A DNA stretch of 64,000 nt from an uncultured Christensenella sp. (GCA_910578545.1 CAJTPT010000008.1:31908-95907); one strand, 5' to 3'. Positions 17,031-25,889 are shown, counted from the first letter of the stretch. Translations and numbers: made by a program. The notes: generated from the letters alone by a model not told the origin.

Positions 17031-17906
17031 TTAATTCTCTCTCGCTTTTCCGCAAAGGAACGCTACGCCGAACATGCCCGAGCCCGTATGCGAGCCGATG
17101 ACCGGACCGACCCAGCCTATCCTTACGTCGCAATCGGGGCGAATGTCCTTTAGCTTTGCCTGTATCTTTTGCGCCCACTCGTCGTTATCCGCATTGGGTA
17201 TGTACACCGTTTTGGTGAGTTCGTCGCTGTATTTTTTAAAGTTGTCGAGCATGTAGTCCATACCCTTTGACATACCTATCTTTTTGGCGACGACTGACAA
17301 TCCGCCATTTTTGTTTATAATCAAAATGGGCTTGATGTTAAGCGCCGTGCCGATAACCGCCGACGGGCCCGATACTCTGCCGCCGCGCTTTAAGTGCATA
17401 AGGTCGGTGGGCATAAACCACACCTGTACGCGGTGTGTCAATTCCTCGATTCGGACTGCCGCGGTAGCCGCGTCCACACCCTCGTCGCGGATACGTTCCG
17501 CCTCGTCCAAAACGATTCGCTGAACTACGGTTGCGCCAAGCGAGTCCACTACGTAAACGCGCTTTTTACCGTAACGCTCGTTTACCTCTTCAGCCGCCTT
17601 GACCGCGCTTTCGTAAGTGCTGGACAGTCCGCTGGAAAGAGTCAAGTGCACAAGGTCGCTGTCGTTGCCGGCGAGCACGCTATCAAAAAATTCCTCGTGC
17701 TCGGCTACGTTTATCTGCGATGTGGTGGGAAGCTTGCCGCCGCGCACCAAATCGTAAAACGCCCTGTATTCGGCGTCGCTGTCGCACTCGTCAAAGTACG
17801 CCACGTCGTCCACTGTGTAAACGAGCGGACGGCAGGCAATGCCGCGGTTTTTAAGCTCGCTGCTGAAAACGTCGCATGACGAATCGGTTGATAAAATAAA
17901 ACTCAT
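17031..17906 (-). CDS. DegV family fatty-acid-binding protein (second of tandem pair)
   Basis: 291 residues. DegV/FakB proteins hold a single fatty acid and present it to the fatty acid kinase FakA in phospholipid synthesis. Family signatures are LSTDSSCD (5-12), LPTTSQ (about 58-63), TLSSGLSSTYESA, RGGRVSG (about 173-179) and the end motif GPVIGSHTGSGMFG. The Shine-Dalgarno GGAG lies eight bases before the ATG. It is 43 bases downstream of a closely related paralogue and shares its terminator. No fakA homologue is in the window. The fatty acid preference cannot be read from the sequence. Confidence 0.9.
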   Translation of the reverse strand: MSFILSTDSSCDVFSSELKNRGIACRPLVYTVDDVAYFDECDSDAEYRAFYDLVRGGKLPTTSQINVAEHEEFFDSVLAGNDSDLVHLTLSSGLSSTYESAVKAAEEVNERYGKKRVYVVDSLGATVVQRIVLDEAERIRDEGVDAATAAVRIEELTHRVQVWFMPTDLMHLKRGGRVSGPSAVIGTALNIKPILIINKNGGLSVVAKKIGMSKGMDYMLDNFKKYSDELTKTVYIPNADNDEWAQKIQAKLKDIRPDCDVRIGWVGPVIGSHTGSGMFGVAFLCGKAREN

Positions 17907-17949
17907 TTTGTTCTCTCCTCGTATGTTTTGATGAGTTACGTTTTAACGA

Positions 17950-18822
17950 CTAAACTTCCGAACGAAGCTTATCCGACACAAACGTTATTCCTACGGCGTT
18001 ACAGCCTGTGTGCGAGCCGATGACAGGTCCTATCCAAGCAATCTCGATTTCGCAATCGGGTCGCGCCGCTTGCGCCTTTTTGAGCATAATTTCGGCAAAT
18101 TCGCTGTCCGCGCTTGCTATGTACACCTTATGCGGCTTTTTTGCGCTGTCGCGCTTAAAGATGTTTATCATCTCGGCAATGCCCTTGCTTGCGCCTATCT
18201 TTTTGGCGGTAACAACAAGCGCGCCCGTCGCGTCAAACCGGAGTATGGGCTTGATGTTGAGCGCCGTGCCTATGTACGCCGAAGGACCCGACACTCTGCC
18301 GCCGCGCTTTAAATGCATAAGGTCGGTGGGCATAAACCATGTGTGATTGTGGTTTACAAGATCCTCGAGAATCGCAACGGCTTCCTCGGCGGGAACGTCC
18401 GCGTCGCGAAGCCGCTCCGCCTCGTCGACTATAAGACGGGTGGAAATCGTAGCGGCAAGCGAATCTACTATATAGATATGCCGTCCCGTTCTTTCAAGTA
18501 TATCAGCGGCGACCTGGCGCGCGAACAACGGCGATGTCGTTAGGCCTGAGGAAATCGTTATATGTACTATGTCGCCCTCGCATTTTGTTATAAGATCACC
18601 GAAAAATTCCTCGTAGTCGTTTTTGGTGACCTGCGAGGTGGTAGGCATTTCACCGCCGCGCACCTTCTCGTAGAACTCTTTAAGCTCTTCGTCGCGCGTC
18701 ATCTCGTCCTTGTGCTCGACGCCCTCGATCGTATAATATGTTGATACGTACCCTATTCCGCGCTCGCGAAGTTCACTGCGGAATATGTCGCATACGGTAT
18801 CGGTCGATAACGTAAATTTCAC
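17950..18822 (-). CDS. DegV family fatty-acid-binding protein (first of tandem pair)
   Basis: 290 residues, GTG start at 18822 with AAGGAG seven bases upstream. It has the same layout as its neighbour: LSTDTVCDIF (4-13), MPTTSQ (about 58-63), TISSGLTTSP, an almost identical FMPTDLMHLKRGGRVSGPSA core, and GPVIGSHTGCNAVG at the end. The pair clearly arose by duplication; differences in the ligand-pocket region (SGLSSTY versus SGLTTSP) suggest different fatty acid preferences, as with FakB1 and FakB2. An imperfect inverted repeat lies in its leader. Confidence 0.9.
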   Translation of the reverse strand: MKFTLSTDTVCDIFRSELRERGIGYVSTYYTIEGVEHKDEMTRDEELKEFYEKVRGGEMPTTSQVTKNDYEEFFGDLITKCEGDIVHITISSGLTTSPLFARQVAADILERTGRHIYIVDSLAATISTRLIVDEAERLRDADVPAEEAVAILEDLVNHNHTWFMPTDLMHLKRGGRVSGPSAYIGTALNIKPILRFDATGALVVTAKKIGASKGIAEMINIFKRDSAKKPHKVYIASADSEFAEIMLKKAQAARPDCEIEIAWIGPVIGSHTGCNAVGITFVSDKLRSEV

Positions 18823-18851
18823 TTTTCTTCTCCTTTTCCCGATTTTTCGGG

Positions 18852-18876
18852 ATCACACTCATATCTCGAATGTGAT
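18852..18876 (-). promoter_or_regulatory. Imperfect inverted repeat in the degV leader, possible operator
   Basis: ATCACACTC (18852-18860) and GAATGTGAT (18868-18876) match as inverted repeats in eight of nine positions. It lies between overlapping TATAAT sequences and the Shine-Dalgarno of the first degV gene, where a repressor could block transcription. No regulator could be assigned. Confidence 0.35.
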
Positions 18877-19050
18877 TATATTATACAGCCCGCCGCACGT
18901 TGCCCGTAACAATTTACGCACATTCACCCGTCGTTTATCCCCATATTGACAAAAAGTATACTTTTATGCCTTTTATGTGACATTTTTTAAATACCGTATT
19001 ACGGAAGTTTTCCGACCCTTTAAGGGTACGTTTCGCGGTTTTCGGGCAAA

Positions 19051-19071
19051 TTTTGTCGTTAGTCGACAAAA
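19051..19071 (+). promoter_or_regulatory. 0A-box-like palindrome upstream of spo0A
   Basis: TTTTGTCG-TTAGT-CGACAAAA is a perfect 8-5-8 inverted repeat. Each arm resembles the Spo0A binding consensus TTTTGTCRAAA; the minus-strand arm matches its first nine bases (TTTTGTCGA). It is centred about 74 bases upstream of the predicted transcription start, fitting autoregulation. Confidence 0.5.
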
Positions 19072-19099
19072 GCAGTCTTTTTGCGCACGTATGCGAAAC

Positions 19100-19128
19100 T
19101 TGAAATAATCGGTTGAAAATGGTATAAT
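19100..19128 (+). promoter_or_regulatory. spo0A sigma-A promoter
   Basis: TTGAAA (19100-19105), 17 bases, TATAAT (19123-19128). The leader is about 32 bases and contains AAAGGAG before the ATG. No good sigma-H promoter was seen. Confidence 0.75.
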
Positions 19129-19166
19129 TTTTTTAAATCAGCGAGAAAAAAGGAGCTAAGGGATAT

Positions 19167-19895
19167 ATGAAAATACGCGTTATGATTTGCGACGACAACA
19201 ACGAATTTGTGGCAAGCGCCAAGTCGCATTTTGCGCTTTCCGACAAGATAGAGGTTGCCGATACGGCGTCCGACGGCAAACAGGTTTTGGACAAGCTCGA
19301 CTCTGTGCGCCCGGACGTTTTGCTTTTGGATCTTGTAATGCCCAATCTCGACGGTTTTACCGTTTTGGAACGGGTCAACAAAGGCAATATGAAAATAATA
19401 GTAGTGTCGGCGCTGTCGCAGGAAGCGTTTATATCCAAGGCGATGGGACTGGGCGCGGACTTTTATATGATGAAGCCGGTGTCGTTTGGCGTACTCGACG
19501 AGCGCATAATCGAGGCGTACAACAACAAACGCCCGTCGGCGCGCAACAGGTCGATGGACGAAAAAATAAGCAATATCTTTATTACAGTCGGCATTCCCGC
19601 GCATATCAAGGGGTATCAGTATTTGCGCGAGGCTATCAAGATGACTATCGACAATCCCGAAATAATCAATTCCATTACAAAACGGCTGTACCCCGAGGTA
19701 GCCGACCACTTTAATACAAGCCCGAGCAAGGTCGAGCGCGCCATTCGCCACGCAATCGAGGTAGCCTGGAACCGCGGCAAGATAGAAAACATAAATACCC
19801 TTTTCGGCGTGCGCGTGTACAACCACAACGAAAAGCCGACCAACGGCGAGTTTATCGCGCTCGTCGCCGACAAAATGCTACTCGAAAGCGTTTAG
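19167..19895 (+). CDS. spo0A: Stage 0 sporulation protein A, master regulator
   Basis: 242 residues. Receiver domain with acidic pocket D9/D10, phospho-acceptor Asp55 (LLLDLVMPNLDG), Thr/Ser switch (VVSALS) and Lys in MMKP near 103. After a linker (about 122-135) comes the Spo0A-specific DNA-binding domain: GIPAHIKGYQYLREAI, the recognition helix SPSKVERAIRHAIEVAW and KPTNGEFIALVADK. Phosphorylated Spo0A switches on entry into sporulation by binding 0A boxes. The gene is monocistronic. It is smaller than the Bacillus protein (about 267) but typical for Clostridia. Hybrid kinases at 15-17 and 36-39 kb are possible, unproven inputs. Confidence 0.97.
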   Translation: MKIRVMICDDNNEFVASAKSHFALSDKIEVADTASDGKQVLDKLDSVRPDVLLLDLVMPNLDGFTVLERVNKGNMKIIVVSALSQEAFISKAMGLGADFYMMKPVSFGVLDERIIEAYNNKRPSARNRSMDEKISNIFITVGIPAHIKGYQYLREAIKMTIDNPEIINSITKRLYPEVADHFNTSPSKVERAIRHAIEVAWNRGKIENINTLFGVRVYNHNEKPTNGEFIALVADKMLLESV

Positions 19896-20190
19896 GTTAA
19901 TTAAGAGTTAGGAATTATAGATTTGCGCTAACGCGTCATTATTAAATTATTGTGCGGCTTCGCATAGATTTCCCGAACGAGCGGAAAAAGCTTGAATGAT
20001 TTGGTTGGTGTCGACTATTCGTATTATTGCTTTTATTGTATCGAATAGTATAACTCACCCATCAATCGCCCCGAACATTTTCTGCATACCCGAGGGGTCT
20101 TGGCATAGCCGCATTTTTTATTTAATCGCTCATAGCGCAGTCCGAAATCCCTAATTCCGAATTCATAATCCCGAATTATCTTTTTATTGC
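19896..20190. other. Non-coding island bordered by GGAATTA-type repeats, with a coding-like fragment
   Basis: It begins with TTAGGAATTATAG after spo0A and ends with several AATTCCGAATT/CCGAATTATC motifs. Inside, the minus strand at 20146-20033 encodes a short protein-like stretch (FGLRYERLNKKCGYAK, then TPRVCRKCSGRLMGELYYSIQ, stop) with three cysteines and no start signal, possibly the end of a lost zinc-ribbon gene. Function unknown. Confidence 0.35.
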
Positions 20191-20219
20191 TTGACACCGT
20201 TTTTTGTATTTGCTACAAT
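20191..20219 (+). promoter_or_regulatory. Promoter of the seven-gene 20-28 kb operon
   Basis: TTGACA (20191-20196), 17 bases, TACAAT (20214-20219). Its position rules out a longer reading frame beginning near 20187 and supports the ATG at 20259. Confidence 0.8.
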
Positions 20220-20258
20220 ACACATAATATATATAAAGAAAAACAGACAGAAAATACC

Positions 20259-20849
20259 ATGAAAAGAATGATTTTGGTATCGTCGCCGCCCGCATGCGGA
20301 AAGACGTACATATCCAAACAGCTTGCAACCAATCTCAAGCATGTAGTGTACTTGGACAAGGACACGCTTATTCCACTGTCCAAGCAGATTTTCCGCGTGG
20401 CAAAAAAGCCGTATGACCGTAGCTCGGACTTCTTTGAAGAGCAAATCCGCGACTACGAGTACGAGGTAATACTCGACCTCGGCTTCGAGGCGCTTTGCTA
20501 TGACGACACCGTGCTTATCAACGCGCCGTTCACGCGCGAGATACGCTCGCCCGAATATATGAACGGACTTAGGGAAAAGCTTAAAGCGCAGGGCGCCAAG
20601 CTGACAGTCATTTGGGTGGTGACAACGCCCGAGATTTGCCGCGAGCGCCTGATGCGGCGCAACTCCGACCGCGACGTTTACAAGATTCGGCATTGGAACG
20701 AGTATATAAAAACGGTCGATTTTTCTATTCCGTCTTACCTTGACAACCCCGACGTAAAGGACGACCTTTTGCTGTTTTACAACTCGTCGGAAGCCGAATA
20801 CGTCAAATCCATGCACGACGTACTTTCCGTATTGGAAGACAACGATTAA
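20259..20849 (+). CDS. P-loop kinase-like ATPase (AAA_33 type), substrate unknown
   Basis: 196 residues. The Walker A variant SSPPACGKTY (8-17) has Ser in place of the first Gly. A strand/Asp pair (VVYLDKDTL), the strand ending VLINAPF and a lid-like basic stretch (CRERLMRRNSDRD, about 127-139) are typical of small kinases that phosphorylate sugars, nucleosides or other small molecules, or of zeta-like P-loop proteins. No substrate can be assigned. It is the first gene after a strong promoter, with only a weak ribosome-binding site, and ends six bases before the next gene. Confidence 0.7.
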   Translation: MKRMILVSSPPACGKTYISKQLATNLKHVVYLDKDTLIPLSKQIFRVAKKPYDRSSDFFEEQIRDYEYEVILDLGFEALCYDDTVLINAPFTREIRSPEYMNGLREKLKAQGAKLTVIWVVTTPEICRERLMRRNSDRDVYKIRHWNEYIKTVDFSIPSYLDNPDVKDDLLLFYNSSEAEYVKSMHDVLSVLEDND

Positions 20850-20855
20850 CCGATA

Positions 20856-21617
20856 ATGGATAAACATTCGACAGCCGATAACTCGGCACAACAAAACAAG
20901 CTGTTCCCTGCCGAGCTGTGCTCGGCGGCGAGCGCCGTTCCGCCCGAACAAAAGCGCAAGGCGTACGTAATGCTTGCCGCGGCGGGCGTAACTCTCGGCG
21001 CGCTGTTTTTGTCACGGCTGTTTTGGTTGTTTAAGCCGCTGTTGGATATGATATACTATGGCACGCTGTCAGAGGTGCTCTACTTCTTAGCGCTTGCAAT
21101 CATGTTCACCGTGTACGTAGTTTTTTTGCACAGATTTGTAAAAAGACACTGCGGCTACGGCGTACTATCGCGCGGCAAGTCCGAAGTGGGGACTCTTTGC
21201 ACGCTTATAATAATAGCTATCGGCGCTACGACGTTCTTTTGTATTAGCGCGGGATTTGGGTTTAAAGTAAAAATCGAAGTGGAAATGGGCGCGGGCGTAA
21301 CGATTGCGACCGCTCTCACCAACATAGCGGTGTACGTGTACTACGGACTGCATCTGTGGCTCGGGCTTATTGCCGCGGCGCTGTTTCAGCACGCCATGGG
21401 AATACTCGTACCCACGCCCCGTTCTATCCCGTGGGGCGCAATACTGCTTGTAACGGTATTCGGACTTATCGAGCTGATTTTAGAGCTTTACACAACCACG
21501 CACGTCTATCCGTTGCTGTACTACGGACTGACGTACGTGTACGCAACGGTGTACGAGCTGTCCAAACGAAGCTTTCACCTTACTTTTTGGGCGTGCGTCG
21601 TCATAATGGTGTTGTGA
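20856..21617 (+). CDS. Integral membrane protein, unknown function
   Basis: 253 residues with about six to seven membrane helices: roughly 37-57, 65-90, 107-130, 140-165, 175-200, 205-225 and 235-253. The N-terminal 35 residues are hydrophilic and cytoplasmic or disordered. No family was recognised. The stop codon overlaps the start of the LTA-synthase-like gene in TGATG, so their translation is coupled, suggesting that the two membrane proteins work together in the envelope. Confidence 0.7.
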   Translation: MDKHSTADNSAQQNKLFPAELCSAASAVPPEQKRKAYVMLAAAGVTLGALFLSRLFWLFKPLLDMIYYGTLSEVLYFLALAIMFTVYVVFLHRFVKRHCGYGVLSRGKSEVGTLCTLIIIAIGATTFFCISAGFGFKVKIEVEMGAGVTIATALTNIAVYVYYGLHLWLGLIAAALFQHAMGILVPTPRSIPWGAILLVTVFGLIELILELYTTTHVYPLLYYGLTYVYATVYELSKRSFHLTFWACVVIMVL

Positions 21618-23707
21618 TGGAAAACGGACATAGCAATAAATTTTTAAATATGCTTAAACGCACGGGAAAAGCTTTGCTTGCGTTTTGCAAGGTCAACTAC
21701 CTGATGTGCGGATATATCGTAGCCGCTATCATTATAGAGCTGACGGGCGTTGCGGTTACTTCCGATCGGTTTTACATGACCGAGCCGTGGCTGTTTTTGT
21801 CATTCGTCATACTCGTTTGCCTTATATCTCAATTCCTGCCCGGGCACAAATCGCGTTACGCGCTGTTTATGGTAGCGCTTACCGCAAACTTTATATTCGA
21901 TATGATATTTATCGTCGTATACGACAGCACGGGCGGCACGGTGTTCGACTATGCCATGATCAATCTTCGTAACGACGCGATAACCATACTGGAAACCATT
22001 CCGTTCAGCTTTACTCACCTATTCGTGTCCGCCGTGATCATGGCGGTATACGGCACGCTCGGGTTTAAGTTCACCAAAATCATGCCCAAGCCCAACGTCG
22101 CGCGCTCGTCGGTTATAACCACCGCCGCGCTTACCGCGCTGACGCTCAGCACTAATATAATGACCGTATACATTTCTAACGAGCACTATGATTCCAACGA
22201 CCTCAAGTACAAGCTGTACCAGAACGAAACGGGCACGTACTCGAACAAAGGAATAGTAGGCAACTTTTACAACGAGCTCGTACGCGGCATGTTATTTTCC
22301 AAAATCGACTACGGTGACGAAAACGAACTTAAAAGCTTTATTTACGGCAAGACCACCGAGCCCACTCCGCTTACGGGCATAGCCGACGGGTACAATGTTG
22401 TTACAATACTGTGCGAGAGCTTCGAGTGGTTCACATTTTTGTACGACGAGGTCGACTTCCCCAACGGATTTGCCAAAACGGTTTCTAACGGCGAAATGAC
22501 AGATGCCGAAGTCAAACAAAAGCTTCGCGAGCTGTACCCCAATTTTTACCGCTTTTACGAGAGCGACTCGACGGTCGTGCTCAATAATTCGCACTCGCTC
22601 GAAAAAACGGATATTTCGGAAAACAAGAGCATGCTGGGCAACTACCCGCTCTTTCAGTACATCAACTACGATTATCCCGACAACTCGTTGCCGTACAGCA
22701 TACCCAACGTACTCAAAACGCTTTACGGCGTGGAAAGCAATTCCTTCCACAACGGATACAAAACCTTTTACAACCGCAACGACTTTCACACCAATGTGCT
22801 CGGCTTTAAAAGCTTTACCGCGGCGGAAGACATTTACGAAGCCACCCAGGACGGCGGCGGCGTGGGTGAACGCAATCTCGACTCGGTCATGTTCGATACA
22901 TGCAAACAGCAAATGTTCCCGGTAACGCGGCGGTTTAACACGTACATCACGACCATAACTCAGCACGGGCAATACGCCTACCGCGACAACCTTCAGCCGT
23001 ACTACGACAAGCTGGACAAAGCGGGACTTTTGCCCTACGTCGAGGACGACGCCAACGCCAACGCACTGCGCTACTACTGCGCGGCGGGCATGGACACGGA
23101 CAAGGCAATCGGCATTATGCTCGACTACCTCGAAGCAAACGACATTGCCGACAACACGATCATCACTCTCTTCGGCGATCATAACGCATACTATCAAGGC
23201 GTGAGCAACTACGCCAAGGGCATATACTCATCCGAGCATCCCGCATATACAGATTTGTATCGCGTGCCCGTTATGATTAAAGTGGGCAATGCCAACCTCG
23301 GCAATCCGATAATCAACAAGTTCACGTGCGTCGCGGATATATACCCCACCGTTCTCGACCTGTTGGGAATAACCATGTTCAAAAACCTCAACTACGGTGT
23401 GAGCGCGTTTTCGGAAGAGCCGTCCATACTGTATTCGCGCGCATACGACAAATTCATGACCGACAAGGTGTACTTTAACACGCTTAGTAAGCTGATATAC
23501 TTGGCGCCGGGCACCGACGAGAAATATCTTGGCTCCGTCGAACGCACGGCGAGCGCCCTTCTTGAAAAAATTTCGCATGTCAACCGCATTTTCGCCTACG
23601 ACTACTTTAAAGGCAACAAAACTGACGAGTTTAACACACGGCTCAAAACGATAAACGAGCCGTCAAACGCCCCTATAACAGGCGATAAGGATGGTTATTA
23701 TGTATAA
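21617..23707 (+). CDS. LTA-synthase-like sulfatase-fold phosphotransferase
   Basis: 696 residues. Five or so N-terminal membrane helices (about 20-200) are followed by an extracytoplasmic alkaline-phosphatase/sulfatase domain. The first metal-site strand reads VVTILCESFEWF; the likely nucleophile Thr lies in LEKTDISENKSMLGNYP (LtaS has GKTSDSEF at this point); ITQHGQY and TLFGDHNAYYQG match other metal-ligand segments. LtaS enzymes polymerise glycerol phosphate onto a lipid anchor; this could be a lipoteichoic acid synthase, primase or another phosphoglycerol transferase. The start at 21617 is fixed by the TGATG overlap with the previous gene. Confidence 0.87.
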   Translation: MENGHSNKFLNMLKRTGKALLAFCKVNYLMCGYIVAAIIIELTGVAVTSDRFYMTEPWLFLSFVILVCLISQFLPGHKSRYALFMVALTANFIFDMIFIVVYDSTGGTVFDYAMINLRNDAITILETIPFSFTHLFVSAVIMAVYGTLGFKFTKIMPKPNVARSSVITTAALTALTLSTNIMTVYISNEHYDSNDLKYKLYQNETGTYSNKGIVGNFYNELVRGMLFSKIDYGDENELKSFIYGKTTEPTPLTGIADGYNVVTILCESFEWFTFLYDEVDFPNGFAKTVSNGEMTDAEVKQKLRELYPNFYRFYESDSTVVLNNSHSLEKTDISENKSMLGNYPLFQYINYDYPDNSLPYSIPNVLKTLYGVESNSFHNGYKTFYNRNDFHTNVLGFKSFTAAEDIYEATQDGGGVGERNLDSVMFDTCKQQMFPVTRRFNTYITTITQHGQYAYRDNLQPYYDKLDKAGLLPYVEDDANANALRYYCAAGMDTDKAIGIMLDYLEANDIADNTIITLFGDHNAYYQGVSNYAKGIYSSEHPAYTDLYRVPVMIKVGNANLGNPIINKFTCVADIYPTVLDLLGITMFKNLNYGVSAFSEEPSILYSRAYDKFMTDKVYFNTLSKLIYLAPGTDEKYLGSVERTASALLEKISHVNRIFAYDYFKGNKTDEFNTRLKTINEPSNAPITGDKDGYYV

Positions 23708-24236
23708 CGTAGTAAACGGCGCGTTTGCGCTTTCGGAATTTGCGCTCGGCATTGCACTCACCGTGTTTGTGGGCGCGACCGTTCTGCTTGTGATACTGCT
23801 GATATGCCTTGCCGCAAGCAAAAGCTTCCGCGCGGTGTTCTTCCGCGAACACGCCCAAAATGGAAAGAAATCTGCAAAGACTAAAAAATCCAAAAAATCA
23901 AAAGAGCCCGACCCGCTCGACGGCTTAGAGGAAATACCCATTCCCACGGTACAGCCCAAAACCGCCAAGCCCGACGCGCAACAGCAGTCCAAGGAGGAGC
24001 TCGAGTTTTTGGAACGAGTGGAAACCATTCCGCTCGAGGCCATGACACTTCCGCCCGACCGACCGAGAGCACACCGCATTCCCTTGCGCAAATCGTCCGA
24101 CGGCAGCGAGGGCGGCACGTACTCGCCGCGCATGATAACAATTACACGCACGCGTAACGGACAGACCAGACCGCATGAAAACGAAGTTCACGACAAACCG
24201 GTTACCACCGCCCGTCGCGGCGTAAAACGCGATTGA
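23700..24236 (+). CDS. Single-pass membrane protein with disordered Lys/Pro-rich tail
   Basis: 178 residues. One membrane helix at about 10-38 (ALGIALTVFVGATVLLVILLICLAA) is followed by a lysine-rich stretch (KKSAKTKKSKKSKEPDP, about 57-73) and a Pro/Glu/Arg-rich, apparently disordered tail. Family unknown. An ATG nine bases upstream lacks room for a Shine-Dalgarno, so the ATG at 23700 with AAGG upstream is preferred; it overlaps the end of the LTA-synthase-like gene. It may be an accessory or scaffolding subunit for that enzyme (inference). Confidence 0.6.
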   Translation: MYNVVNGAFALSEFALGIALTVFVGATVLLVILLICLAASKSFRAVFFREHAQNGKKSAKTKKSKKSKEPDPLDGLEEIPIPTVQPKTAKPDAQQQSKEELEFLERVETIPLEAMTLPPDRPRAHRIPLRKSSDGSEGGTYSPRMITITRTRNGQTRPHENEVHDKPVTTARRGVKRD

Positions 24237-24255
24237 CAAAAAAACAGAAAAAACG

Positions 24256-25842
24256 ATGATTAAAAGGACAAAAAAACTTTTACACACGGCAAGCCCGTTA
24301 TTTTACGGGTGCTTGACGGGGATTATCTGCGGCGTAGTGATATCGCTGTTTTTGGTATGCGCAAAAATAGTTCTGTCCTTTTCATTCGGGTTGTACGATT
24401 CGGATCGCACGCCGCTGTTTGTCGTATGTATTCTTATTCTCGTAATACTGAGCTGTCTTATTATGGCGGTAATGCAAACGCTGTACCCGTCGTGCAAAGG
24501 CAGCGGCATACCTCTTGCCGAAGGCGCGGCGCGCGGCATGCTGTCCGTCAAATGGTTGCGTTCGGCGGCAACGCTTATTGCCGGCAGTCTTTTGTCCTTT
24601 CTGTGCGGCTTGCCGCTCGGCAGCGAAGGTCCGAGCATAGGCGTGGGCGGGCTTATAGGCGAAGGTCTCGGAAGAGCCGCCAAAAAGCCCGTCGAGTTCC
24701 GCCGCTATCTTATAACGGGCGGCGCAAGCTCGGGTCTTGCGATTGCTTTTAATGCGCCGCTCACAGGCGTTGCGTTCGCACTCGAGGAAACGCACAGACG
24801 GTTTTCGCCCGGCATACTGCTTGCGGCATTTTCGTCCGTCATTCCCGCCGCACTCGTATCCCAGCTGATGTTTTGGGGACTCGGGCAGATACCCTATCTC
24901 GCAGGGCTCGGCGTTCGCGCAGGCTCGGCGCTACTTCCCTATCTATCCCAAACGTCGTACTCAAACGCAATGGATTTACTTACCGTCGGCGGCATTGCGG
25001 CGTTGTGCGGCATAGGCTGCGCGCTGTTTGCCGCGCTGTTTAACGCAAGTATATTCGGACTTAATAAGCTGTTCGGCAAGATAAAGAGCCGCACGCTAAG
25101 ACTGCTTCCCGCCTTTATACTCACCGCGGTATGCGGACTGTGCCTTGCGCAATCTGTGGGTAGCGGCGAAGCGACGTTTGAAGGCGTGTCGTTATCGACC
25201 GCAACGTGGTTACTTATAACGCTGTTTGTGCTCAGGTTTGTAATGACAGCCTTAGCTAGCGGAAGCGGCGCGACCGGCGGACTGTTTTTACCCATGATAG
25301 CTATAGGCGGCATACTCGGCACGCTTGCCGCAAAGGCGTCCGTAGCGGCGGGTATGGACAACTCTTTTGCGCCGAATATAATAATGCTGTGCATATCGGC
25401 GTTTTTTGCCGCGTCGGCTCGCGCACCGATAAGCGCGCTTGCAATGGCGATAGAGCTTACCGCTAGCTTTAGCAACCTTTTACCCTGCGCGATAGCCGTA
25501 GCAATATCGACGGCGATAGCGGGAGTTATGCGTTCGTCGCCGCTGTACGAGCGCATGATGGAAGACCTGTACAAAAGCACGCAAAAGCACATTTGCGGCG
25601 AGGTGATTACAATAAGCGGCGTAATCCCCGACGGCTCGTACCTGTGCGGGCGGCGCATACGCGACGTGCTGTGGCCGTACAACTCGCTCGTTACCGAGCT
25701 CGACCGCGGCGGACAGATAATAGTTCCCGACGGCGAAACGGTGCTCGAGGAAAACGACCGCCTCACCGTTCGCGCCGAAAACATAGAAAGCGAGTTCTTT
25801 ACCGAACAATTAAAAGACTACATACAACACAATCTGCAATAA
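24256..25842 (+). CDS. ClC-family chloride channel/antiporter with C-terminal TrkA_C domain
   Basis: 528 residues. The ClC core shows the three anion-site signatures: GSEGPSIG (about 122-129, with the gating glutamate), the FNAPLTGVAFALEETHRRF segment (about 157-175, retaining the inner acidic residues linked to proton coupling) and GSGATGGLFLPM (about 336-347). The last 70 residues form a RCK_C/TrkA_C ligand-binding domain (GSYLCGRRIRDVLWP, then PDGETVLEENDRLTVRA). The retained glutamates suggest H+/Cl- exchange rather than a passive channel. It sits 19 bases after the previous gene, with no Shine-Dalgarno. Confidence 0.92.
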   Translation: MIKRTKKLLHTASPLFYGCLTGIICGVVISLFLVCAKIVLSFSFGLYDSDRTPLFVVCILILVILSCLIMAVMQTLYPSCKGSGIPLAEGAARGMLSVKWLRSAATLIAGSLLSFLCGLPLGSEGPSIGVGGLIGEGLGRAAKKPVEFRRYLITGGASSGLAIAFNAPLTGVAFALEETHRRFSPGILLAAFSSVIPAALVSQLMFWGLGQIPYLAGLGVRAGSALLPYLSQTSYSNAMDLLTVGGIAALCGIGCALFAALFNASIFGLNKLFGKIKSRTLRLLPAFILTAVCGLCLAQSVGSGEATFEGVSLSTATWLLITLFVLRFVMTALASGSGATGGLFLPMIAIGGILGTLAAKASVAAGMDNSFAPNIIMLCISAFFAASARAPISALAMAIELTASFSNLLPCAIAVAISTAIAGVMRSSPLYERMMEDLYKSTQKHICGEVITISGVIPDGSYLCGRRIRDVLWPYNSLVTELDRGGQIIVPDGETVLEENDRLTVRAENIESEFFTEQLKDYIQHNLQ

Positions 25843-25889
25843 AAATTTTGCGGGCGGATTTACGGTGCCCGCATAATCGGAGAATACAA

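Larger units (their letters stand above)
18823..19166. other. Divergent regulatory region between degV pair and spo0A
   Basis: No gene seen. It contains the degV leader with its inverted repeat, double TATAAT-like sequences near 18876-18886 (minus strand), the 0A-box-like palindrome and the spo0A promoter. Confidence 0.6.

Noticed and set aside
20187..20258. Earlier start for the P-loop kinase
   Set aside because: The promoter at 20191-20219 lies inside that extension, so it would not be transcribed.
21356..21616. Upstream extension of the LTA-synthase-like frame
   Set aside because: It overlaps the membrane-protein gene in another frame; the TGATG junction at 21615-21619 gives a natural start.
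22292..23197. 301-codon minus-strand open frame
   Set aside because: It is antisense to the LTA-synthase-like gene and Val/Arg-rich in the way of other shadows here.
25593..25889. N-terminal extension of the SDR frame into the ClC gene
   Set aside because: The extension is Arg-rich shadow sequence of the TrkA_C domain; the ATG at 25890 has a Shine-Dalgarno and starts directly with the Rossmann motif.
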